From Amblyomma americanum (Eukaryota; Arthropoda; Arachnida; Ixodida; Ixodidae): a stretch of 64,000 nt of DNA. The stretch lies in NCBI RefSeq assembly GCF_052857255.1, contig NC_135500.1, forward strand, positions 164,892,683-164,956,682, read 5' to 3'. Numbering within the stretch: position 1 is the first letter of the stretch; each line of letters opens with the position of its first letter. The notes under the pieces are model-generated. The model saw only the letters and a program-made list of their open reading frames with translations. It made no database searches and had not been told where the DNA came from. A program made the translations under genes and the position numbers. Positions 22,101-34,100 of this stretch are shown here, piece after piece.

Positions 22101-25100
22101 CAAACTTGACAGCGACGTACAAGTCACATGAGATTTCCTGGAAAACAGCAGTTTTCATAAGTCAAATGCTAATAGCAACTCTGGTAACTGCCCTGTGCTT
22201 AAGGCAGGGCAGCAGGCATGAAGATGTTGCTTTCATAGTTCTTTTTTTCCAGTGCTAAGAGGCAGCATTCTGCAGATTTCAGAGGGTTAATTTACTAATT
22301 AAAAGGACACTAAAAACAACTCCATGCAAGTTTTGTTCTTAGTAAAAATAGATGGTTTGTCTCTTTTGGTGTTTATTAGACAGCAAAAGATGCATTTATT
22401 GCTAAAAAAATTTAAGTTAAGAAGGGGACATAAGTAATTTTCTCCTTCCGCTTGGTCCAAGCTCGTGATATAATGATTGCTATATGCGAGTGAACGGCAA
22501 GCCTAGTCTCGGAGATCCGTGTGGAAGAAAAGCTGTCTTGACTTCAATGCAGTTTGTTTGTGAAAACAGCCATCGGTGGCAATACCTGTATTTCATTTTC
22601 CGGTCTTTTCCAGCTTAAAAAAAAGATCCGTTTTCAGCAAAAGTAGGCTCTGTTATCATTAAAACCCAACAGCCTCTCAATCCTAATGTTAACAGTGCAG
22701 AACATATACAGGACACGAGAACAGAAGCACACACATTCTGCGCTGTTAACATCAGGATGGAAAACCAACAAGCCCAAGCTGCTGTCCAGCCTCTCGGTAC
22801 AGGCCAACTTCAATTTGACTGACTTCTGTGTCCCTTTAAACAGATGTGCACAGTTCACCACATTGGCAAATAGTGTTAGGTTGCTGGTTAGCGGAGACAA
22901 TTTAATGACCCAAAACTCCATGTGGGCCATGAGAGACACTTTAGTGACGGCGCTGGAAAAATTCCGGCCTCTTTGGATTCTTCAACATGCACTGACATCG
23001 CACAGCACACGGGTGTGCTATCGAAGACAGACTGGCATTTTTTTCTTTATTTAAAGTTATTTTTTACCTTTACCCTGAATTTTCCAGGAGCTTCGGAGCA
23101 ACAATTCCCAAAGTTACTCACAGTCACGAACTATACATTTCTAGGCTAAAAAAAAGGCATACAAAGGCGTGTACTGCTATACAAGAAAGAGTTGAAAATG
23201 CAAGGGTCGCACTTGGTCAGCTCATGTTGCCCCGAAGTTTGGTTTGGTTCATTCAGGTGGGTCGACGAGGCTAGAAAGATTGCATGGATAGGGTGGCTGC
23301 AGCCGGGATAGGAAAAAGTTAACTGCAGGTTAATGGAAGGAAGAGGCCTTTGTCCTGCAGTGTATGTAGTTCAGCTGATGATGGTGATAAGTCAACACTT
23401 GCCTGTTTTTGCCATGATAGTCTGGAGGCAGAGTGCCAAGCAAGGTAGAGCCACTGGCAATAGCTCACACAGGACAGTGAAGTGATCAAACCTAGAGAGA
23501 AAGAGAGAGTGAAAGATGTGAAATTGTGCCTTAGTCAGATTGCACATGCACAGTAAGCCAAGAATTAAATAAGGCCCCGCTCAACAGTTTAACGCTTTTG
23601 TTGAACCTGCAGTTCCCATGCAGGTTTTCCATTGTGAAGTCTGCGGTCACTGCAACGTAAAAGAGGGGCACTGAAGACAACTTCGTCCAATTTTTGTTCC
23701 CGGTAAAGATCAATCCTGTGGTTCTTTCTAGCCATGTTGATGTTTGGCAGCAAAAAATGCATTGAATAAAATTGGGTTTGAAAATTTTTCTGCTCATTGT
23801 TTTAGGTGCATTTTAGTAGCCTTCACATCACAAGCAGAAAGACTGTGAATGGAAACTAGTAAATGTTGTAAATAATATTTTAGAAAACTGTGATTTTATA
23901 GCACACGTCGTGCATTTTCATGCAGATTGATTTGCGACCAGCAATAATATCAATATTTTTTCTGAATTTCTAGTCACAAGCATCTTTGAAACAGAAAGTA
24001 TTCCACGACTCCTACATGTTTATTTGACACATACTGGCCTTTCCATGTTACAATTTTCAACCATTGTGGCACTTTGTACGAAATTTTGTACTTGCTGTAA
24101 ATAAGCTACCGTTGGCATCTTGCATTGTAAAACTAGCCAATTAGCTTTTAATTAGCTCTGGAGGCCCCATCATGAAAAAAAACTGTCTGGTGTAGGCACT
24201 GTTCTCCGGCAGGAGTGAGAGAGGAGATGCGGTGGACAGGGGTGGGCGCAGCGGGGAAGGGGGAGAGGGTAAAGAGCAGAGCGCAGTGGCCAAGGAGAGA
24301 GGCAGAGAGGAGGCAAAGGGCATGACGGACGCGTACCTGCAGCGATGCAGCGCCTGCTTAGCGGCTTTTCTTTGCAAAGACGATAACAGGATCATGCAGC
24401 ATGCTGTAGAAAACTAATGCTAACACACAATGCCATATGAATCTCATTGGTCACCAGTAAATTTCTTATAAGCTTGGATATACTATTTATGTGAAAAAAT
24501 GTTTGTTCTGAACTGAAATAGCAAGCTGCAGCTCAAATTCATAAAAACTACGTGCGTGTAACAGACGAGCGGGAGGAATCTGCACCTTCAGTACAATCAA
24601 AGCTCCTGTTTAGAGAGCACAAATTTTTCCTCTGGGCGCAAAACAGAAGGCACCAGTTTGCAGGTAGAAACACAGGATGCTATGGGTATGTTAGGTTGAA
24701 GTTGGAAGAAAAGCAACTATCAAACAATAAGTCTAGAGGAGGCATTCTTAATCTTAGCCTCAAGGAACTCCCAACAGCTTTCGAAAGGTGCTGAGGAACT
24801 CCATGTCTCTTGGCTTCCATCCTTTCTTGCCTCACATGGATGCAAAAAAAAAAGATTATGCAGATGGAGAGACCTTAAAAATAAACCCAAATAAATTAAT
24901 AATGACTAGCTGCATAGTTAAATAACCTGTTGTAACTGTATTCCTAATTAACCCCATGAAAAATGAAGTAAAAGAAAGGTTGGGGTCGAGGCATGCGTGG
25001 ATTGAAGTATTTTGGGAACGCAGAAAGCACACTCCAAGGAACCCATTGATTTCACAGAATCTACAACCTTTGTCCGTAAAGTTCCAAGACTGAGTCCATT

Positions 25101-28100
25101 GAAAAAAAAATGCGTTTAACATTGAAATTATTTGTGCAGTGCCCCTCCGAAATAGTCTCTCTTGCAGTCTATACACAGCTTCCAATGCTTCTTGAGGTCT
25201 TGGAAACAGTTGGAAAACGCTCCTTCTAGCAGGGCTGTCAGCTCCTTTGTCGAGGCGTTTTGAATAGCCTCCACGCTCCACTTCCAGCGGCCTTTTAGAG
25301 CTCTCTTCACACGAGGAAACAGGAGAAAATCGCATGGGGAGAGGTCAGGTGAGTATGGCGGATGGGGAAGTACAGTAATGCTATGCTTGGCGAGAAATTT
25401 TGTCACGCTGAGAGCAGTGTGTGGCCTTGCATTATCGTGAAGAAGGCTCCATTATCCAGATGCCCACAAGTCAAGGCAATGGCGTCGCAGTGCATCACAC
25501 GTGTTGGAGCACGCGGATATAAAACTCCTGATTCACCGTCCGCCCTTGCGAGACGAACTCGTGGTGTATGACACCTCTGGCATCGAAAAAAACTATCAGC
25601 ATCGTCTTTGTTTTGGTCCTCTGTCGCCGCACCTTTCTCGATGCCAGAGAGCTTGTGGACCGCCATTCGGCGCTCTGCCTCTCTGTTTGAGGATCGTATT
25701 GAAAACACCATGTTTTGTCTTCAGCAATGATGCAGTCGACGAATGCAGGATCCTTCTCTGCCTCGGAGAGCAAATCAGCGCTCATTGATGTCCGCGTATC
25801 CTTCTGGCCCTGTGTGAGGGAGTGCGGCCCAACTCTGGCATTCAGCTTTCGTTTCCCCAAGTTCTCACACAAAATTTGGTGGCATGTTGTCGTATTAATG
25901 TCAAGAGCATCTGATAGCATGCGGACTGTAATGGTGCGGTCTTGCTGTACGATTTCCCAGACGTTGTTTTCATTCCGTGATGTTGAAGGGCGCCCCTGCC
26001 TTGTGTCGTCTTCCACCGACATTCTCTTCGGAACAAACCTCTTGTGCCACCCGGAAACTCGCGTCCACGACAATGTCTCATTGCCGTAAGCGTCACGAAG
26101 GAGCTCATACGTCTGTGTGGCTGTCTTGCGAAGCTTCACATAGAATTTTATGTTTACACGCTGTTCGAGGCGGACGCCCATCTCTCCACATTCAGTCACA
26201 GTAGAATGTGCAGACGACTAGTGACACCGTATTTTTTTACATGTAGTGCCATCTAGCGGCCGCCACAGAAATTAACATAAATAGCTCAGGTTAGCCCGAA
26301 AAGACGGCACTACACACACGTACCATTTGTTTCGGAGAATCATTTCTAGAGAACAAAATAAATCAGTCTTGAAACTTTACGGACAAAGGTTGTAGAAAGC
26401 TTGGCCTGGACAGTTGTTAACCTGAAGAGGCACTCAGCCGTTACAGTTTGCTCAATAGTAAAAAAACAGTCCCATCATTACGAATGTAAACCAAGCTAAT
26501 ATACCACTGTAGGGCAAAGGCCTCTCCCATTTTATTCACCTCCAATCAGCCTTATCTTCAGCTTTTTTTTACATGTCAATGAGAATACTGCTATAAAGTA
26601 TTGCTTGCTCGAAGGCTTCAGTAGCTTCCTTCTTTCTCTGCTGTGTTTCATTATGCCTATTGCTGTCTTCCAAGCACTCCTTCTAGCTTTTATTAAATTT
26701 CTGCATAACTTCATCTTTAATGATCTCACTAAAATGATAAAGTTAGCTGAAATTAATGCTTTTTCATCTCTGAAGAGAGAGCATTATTGCCACAAGCAAA
26801 ACAAAATATCTGCTGTTTCTCTCCAGCTCAGTCATTATTTCTGTCGCCATGCCACCACGCAGATACCATGCCACACACAGCATGCAGTGTGCGACTGGTG
26901 ACTAGGGCTCAACATGCTGCTGTGAGGGATAAAGGGCAGCGTGGGGTGGCTTAAGGGTGACCTGCCCTGAAGGAGAGGTGCAGACATCAAGGCACCCTAG
27001 AGGTGTACATGTTGCTGCACCATTTGTGGAAAGACAGATGACCTAACAGGAACTCTGGCACATTCCGGCCTCGGCTCTTTCTTTAATCACGGAGGCGGGC
27101 AGTACACATTTGCCGGCTAGTTCCCAAAAAACAGTTGTATTGCAAAATAAACTCTGCTAATAGTATGTGGTTTCACAGCGATGAGAGACAAGGCCTCACC
27201 GCTGCCAGCCAGTGAGTGCAATGCCTCTGAAGGAGCTCGCGTGCTGAATGTTGTCCATGAGAACCTTGTTCCAGGCCTCATGGTTGCTGATGTGGAAAGA
27301 CGTGGGCGTTAGCACCTGGTTGATCTTGGTGGCTCCCTTGAAGGCACTCGCAATCCACACATTTGGGAATATTGACAGGTACTTGTCCCACATGCCTGGA
27401 ATGGGATAGAGCCTACACTGGCGAGAGCACAGCATCTTTCAGCGGTCCAAGAAAGTGCGCACCTGCCATTATCCTAATTTTGCACTCTTGGTCTGCCTGG
27501 ATATGCAATGTGCTTTTCCTTCACAAGTAGCAGAATGAGGCAATTACTTGCCAAGTATGGTTTAGTTTATGGGGCTTAACATTCCAAAGCAACTCGGGCT
27601 ATGAGGGACACTGTAGTGGAGGATACCGGAAATTTCGACCAACTGGGATTCTTTAACATGCAATGACATCGCACAGTACACAAGCCTCTAGCATTTCGCC
27701 TCCATCGAAATGTGACCCCCTGCAGTCTGCGTCCTTCGGGTCAGCAGCCGAGCGCCATAACCACTGAGCCACAGCAATGGCTCCTTGCCAAGTATGAATG
27801 AGAAACATAAACCGATGTTATTTTTTCTTAGTAGTTTAGAACTAGAATTCCTTTGATGACTTTTTAGGTCTTATACAAACGTTAAGATAAGTATGGCTCA
27901 ACACATAGAACACCACATTTAGCTTCAATGCAGACTTGCAGATATTCTTCTAGGTTATGCACTTAATTTTCCAGCTATACTAGACAAGCAGCAACACTTT
28001 ATCAGGCATGAAACCAATACATAATAGAGAACGAAAGTCCCACCCGCAATTTTTTTTATTCATATAAGAAATCATCTAGATCTACGACAATATGCAAGAA

Positions 28101-31100
28101 TGGCCTATAATCTGTTAATTAAGATTGAAAACTTTTACAACCAAGATTTGTAGGTAGTAGTACTGTTTCGTTTTATATTATGATGTATACAGTCAGTGAC
28201 ACACATAATGTACATCATAGACAATGACATCATGAGAAGCTATTCACTAAATTGCCCAAGCTGCTAAAATTTTATTATGCCTCACATCAACCAGCCTAAT
28301 CTGCTATGCTGATATAATGTGTTGCCTGTCTACGACCAAGAGAAAGAAGTTCACTGCAGCTGCCCGCCACTACTAAAGAGCACTTATGTTACCAGAGGAA
28401 AGGCCCAACATTCCAATTTTTGAATAATATAGCGCAGTATGTAAATAAGCAAGCATTCATAAATAGTTAGGATCTTAGAAAAGTGTTGACATTCAGGGTA
28501 GATGACACTTACAGGTTAATATAATGTTAGTTTCTTTGCTGCACAAATCGCAAATGATTCTTGAGATATCCAACTTTTCTTGTGATGTCTTTAACAGGTA
28601 TTAGATTGGAGCCAACAAATGCTATAGAAGTACTTCTTAGAATGAATACTTCAAGGGGGCCAATTTGTAGTGACAAGGTGTCAAACACTTATTCCTGCTT
28701 GCACGACTCAGGGTCATGTACCACAGCAAGCTTGAAAACTGGTTTCTGGTTTCACTTGTTGATACTAAAAAATAGCATCAACACTTGATATTGCAACACC
28801 CTTTTCCCGACTACATCAAATCTATCCTTTTTCCATAAACATAACCAAATTTTCCACATGCTCATAGACAATCTCCTTTTAAATAACCAGTAGAAAATAG
28901 CTATTATTTGCCCTTTCGTGCATATGTATGACCATGGAACACCCTTGTATTCCCTTCCCCCTTATTCAATGTCCCTGAGGGGACCTTTAGGGGTTAATAA
29001 ACGATGATGATTTGTGACAGATAAGAACTTGAAAGGACCAAGAAAATTGGTTCATCTTAACAGAAGTGCCCCCAAAAAAAATATGTGAGCATGCAAAATA
29101 TATGTTACATGAGAAGAATGAATAAAATTACCTTGCAGTGCTAAGACAATGGTAAGGTTTGGTTTATGGGGGTTTAACGTCCCAAAGCGACTCAGGCTAT
29201 GAGGGACGCCGTAGTGAAGGGCTCCGGAAATTTCGACCACCTGGGGTTCTTTAACGTGCACTGACATCGCACAGTACACGGGCCTCTTGAATTTCGCCTC
29301 CATCGAAATTCGACCGCCGCGGTCGGGATCGAACCCACGTCTTTCGGGCCAGCAGCCGAGCGCCACAACCATTCAGCCACCGCGGCGGCCAAGACAATGG
29401 TAAGGAAAGAATTAGGTATGAGGTGAGCTCTCTGAAGAGTGAGTGTATAAAAAAAATCTCACCCCATCCTGCTCACACCATCCTTCTTGAAAACAGCACT
29501 AGTCTAGTTTCTTTTTTTTTTTGTTCTCTTTCTTTCCCTTCTGCAGTGACCATTATTTGTGTCTTTTGCTGTTTTTTTGTTTTCCCAATGGCTTCAAGCA
29601 TACTCTGAAAGCTTATGATCATATATTTTTATTAGGATTGTGAGCATTGTACGTCTTCCAAACCAAACCGATACGAATTGAATATTTGTGCTAATATTCA
29701 CTACTTCAGGGAATATTTGTACAAAAAATAGGAATCGTGTGAAACATTGGAGCACTAGCAGTGGTGCTGCAGTAAGATGCTATAACTTATGGAGTTAAAG
29801 TTATAGCTAATAAAAACTCAACACTAATTTCCACTAGGGGTCGTAACATGAAGTCAGTATATTAACTCTATGACTGTTATACATATGAGAAAATGACCTT
29901 TTGCTATTGCCGACAAAAGAGAATAAACTATAGAGCCACATCTAAGGACATGAGGCAGGTGACAGCTATGTATTTGCCATGGCCTCTGATATCAGGTGTC
30001 AAGATAAGGTTTGCTGAACTTTACAGGACAGGGTCCCTGCAAAAGGTTTTTTTTTTTGGCAGGGCTCAAGTTAAAAATTCCTGAGCTCTGAGAGTGCGTC
30101 GTGACGTTGAACCCTTCACCCAGCACTTACAAGTCGTGGCAGGGTGATATACGCGGCATTGGTGTTGGCAATCGTTTTGGAACAGTCGCCAAAGAAAAAT
30201 GTGGCACGCTTTATTCAATGCTCGTGCCAATTATTCGTAAAGCATATGAACAATTGAGAACACATTTGATTCGCTGAAACAATCGAATAGGAGAATATTC
30301 GATTGGTTACTGGAACTTTTCAAACATTCGCACACCTCTATCTCTCATCCCACTCCTTTTGCAGGGAGGCTGTTATCAAGAATATGAGCAGGTGCGCTTC
30401 ACGTATTTCCATCCGCCACAGGCGATGTGGACTTGGCACTGACAACTGGCCATGTGATAACTCTGTGCCATGAAAACACTGGTTGTAACAGTGCGTCAGT
30501 TTAAAATTTGGCTTCCATCTTGTTGCGTAAGCGCGAAGTCAACTAGTAGGTGTACTCTGTGCCTACACGCCTTTTCGCCCTGAGTATGCAACTTGCATTA
30601 AGCGATGTGCACACGATGCCGAGGTCCATGCAGGATCGCTTCACTGCGTGCAGACAGGCGTGAAGGAACCTTGCCTTCCATACCTGCACCTGATGGAACG
30701 CTTCCTTGCTTTTTTATGTGAAGGCACAGGGAAGCTACCTTGTTAGGGGGAGTTAAAGACGCAGAGAAGCTCTCTTGCGGGGTACGTTTTTCTGGCAAGG
30801 AAACATTAATTTTTTTTTCCCCAAGCTTGCCTTAAGAGTGCCTTGCAAACGTTCTGCGAGTACAGTTGCATGAAGCTGCCAAGAGGCACGGCCGCTGCGA
30901 AAGTTCGTCTTAACCGAGGAACACACGAAACAGTTCATCCCGAGTGGATTTTTTGTATATTGAGTCTATGGGAACCAAACATAATGTTCTCGCACTGTTC
31001 ACCTTGTAAGGGAATTCATTCTGACCAAGTTCTTCATAACAAGAGTCTACTATACTGCTCTTCACGCTTGTCAGTGGCGCAAATGCCTCATGCGCGAATA

Positions 31101-34100
31101 TTTTTCTTTCTTTATTACTTCGCTACTTTCTCTCCTTCTTTCTTTCTTTTTTTCCTACTTATTGTCTTGAGCACCCCACCGATGTCATGCCATCATATAA
31201 GCAAGCTTTCTTGTGCTGATGAAGACTCCATCCACAAATTATATTCCTCTCTCCTAAACTACTACTGCACAAGCCTTGTAATAACACTACTCACAGCTCA
31301 TTCCCAAAAGCAGTAACACAAATAGTCTGCATCTGAAACAAGGTACACATACTGCACTGCAATAAATAACAGGTAACAGAGATAACTGTTCCTGGCACTG
31401 GCAAACAAAGGGCCTCTCTTCCTATGCGGTGGAATATAATCCCGAACTGCAGTTATTAGTTTTCTTCTAAAGCATGGTACAGTGGTAGTACTAGCGATTT
31501 AAGGCATATGTCTAATATAACTACCAACTTTTAACATTGCAGAGTTAAGGCAAAAATGGTTTCCTTGATTACAACAAATCTGCTAGGCACGTCTTTTTAC
31601 AGGAATCTTCCATAGATGATGCCGGCTACCTAGGGAGCAAAGCAACCACATACGGACTGATGCACCAGGTGGACAAACTATTTGGCAGAGTGAGACGGTC
31701 CACAGACATACCGCCTCTTTAGCCTTCCCTACATGGCCCAGAAAAGTTGTCACCACGTGTACCTCCCGTTTATAAAAAAGAAGCTCAACGGCCCACTACA
31801 CTAAAGTTCTAATCATTAAAAAGTCAATATACATCACATTAAGAAGGCAGGCAAGAAGAAAAGCATCAGTCTAGTAAGGATCACACGCTAGCCTTATTCA
31901 GTGTGTCTGAATGCACAATAACAAGAACATCCACATATGAAAACACATGTAAGCACATGTAACTGTCAAAAATTTCATTCTTAACAGCATAACTTACTTT
32001 GCTTTAGCCGAAACTCGGACTGGGGAAAGTAATGCCAAACCATCGGCTCCACAAGGAGATGCAATCCTGCACCTTAGAATGGGAAAAACAACAGTGCTTG
32101 GCATCCTGATCTGGTAATTCCAGTACAATTCACTGTCAGAGGTCTCATGAAAAATGTCTGTGTATTAGTTATAAGCATATCACAAAGTACACGAAATGGC
32201 ATGGAAAAAATGCCAGAGTTTGGCATCCTTATCTGGTAATTTTGGCATAGCCCACTTTTAGCTCACTGTCCATGTATTAGTTATAAGCAGAGCACAATTT
32301 CTTAAAAATTTAGCAACAACAAAAATGAACAAAAAATAAAAAAAACATCTGCAACAAGGGCAATATAAAAGTAACAGAAACACATTCAGACAAGCTTTTC
32401 TTTTAATATAAAAGTAACAGAAACACATTCAGACAAGCTTTTCTTTTAAGCGACGTTTATTTCCTCATGGCATAAAGGGGCTACGTAATGATCGATGAAA
32501 GAAAAGGATGTTTAAATTAATGAAAAAAGGTTGGCCGATATAATGAAGTCAATGAAGTCGAGGAGTGAGCAGTGATGGAGTAAGTCCATGAACACAATGC
32601 TTTAGGTTAAGGAGGATTTTAGAGTACAGTTGGGGGAGAATGATAGTCAAATTTTTTTATCTCATGATAAGATAAATGAAATGAAAAGGAAGAAACAAGT
32701 GGAAAGGCGGCACAGTTCGGCTCAGGGGAAACTGTGCACGAACCAGTGATTACTTGCGGGTCCATATCACGCATCATGTCGTCCCAGATGATGAACTTGA
32801 GCAGTGGGTACTTTTTGTGTAGGTTGCTCACAATGCGTGATAGGTAGTCCACGAACAGGTGGTCCTTGCCCCACTGCTTGTCCACCATGATTGAACGGCA
32901 GCGGTTGCACTGGCCCAGGTGCCACACCTGGACAGACACGGCCACGACGTAATGCCACCACCAAGACAGCTAATGCGGTCTGCTGCAACCTGCTGTGCTC
33001 ATCATCGTCGTCAGCCTAGCTATGTCTACTAACAGGACAAAGTCCTTTCCCACTAATCATCCCTTGGTCCTGTCCTGTGCCAGCTCAAGCCACCATATCC
33101 CCACAAATTCCCTGCTCTTACCCACCCATCCGACTCCCTGCTGCCCCCTGCTAAATTTACCCTCAGAATCCAATTTGTTATCATAAGGGCCATTGCCTAC
33201 CTGTTCTCTACATTATATGCCCTGCTTATGATTATTTCCTACCAATTTCTACAAGGACATCATGAATTTGCGTTTGCTCTCTAATCCACATACTCTGCTC
33301 TCTTCCAGTCTCTCAATTCTACCCATATCAGTTTCCTATCTGTAGCTTGCTGCATTGCCTTAAAATTAACTTCAGGCCTTTTTTTCAAGAGCTTCCAGGT
33401 TTCAGCCCCACAGGTTGGCACTGGAAAGATATAATTGTTTCATAGTGTCCCTCTATATATACATATCTTCTATGGCTGGGCAATTTTCTTGAAAGCACAG
33501 GCGTTTTCATTTAGGACATACTGTGATGCCAACACTGTTTAATTACTCTGTGTATGCTTCATGTGGCAACTATTGCTGCAAAAAAAAATTAAACATACGC
33601 GTGTTGCACAGAAATAGGCGTAGTACTATCTATAAATAGGAAGCCGAATAATACGAGAAAAAATCGCACCTTTACGGAAGAACAAGAGATATCCACGTAC
33701 CTCGTCAGCGCCCAAGTGAAACCACTGTGCGTCTGAATGAAGCTGCATAACTTGCGAAACCATTTCTTCGATTAAAGACAATGACCCTGGAAGGAGGTGA
33801 GAGTACGTGCACGATATTTGAGACTGGTCGTCAGTGAGCATTACAAAAGAGAAAACCTGTCGACACAGGCTTCCTTACCTGGGTGAGATGGGCAGAGCAC
33901 ATTGGGATACCGGGCGATTTCTCTGAATTCGAAGAACTTCGAGCGCTTTAAAACAAACTGAAAAACGATGCTAAGGGTGTGAGCAGTACTTTCGTAACAA
34001 GGTTACAGCATGAACACAAAGCATTTCTGAAAGCGTCACGAAGAGACGCAACACAAAACAGCTTGCTTTAGTGACACTCGTAATTATTTGCACTCACACA

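Noticed and set aside
30843..31316. A 157-codon plus-strand frame in HEXD intron 7
   Set aside because: Low-complexity Phe/Leu/Ser-rich, antisense in an intron, no splice signals and no recognised motif.
32754..32927. HEXD exon 6 ending at the stronger GTAATC donor
   Set aside because: It leaves phase 0, whereas exon 7 needs one base before it; the ten-base-longer exon fits both phase and family spacing.
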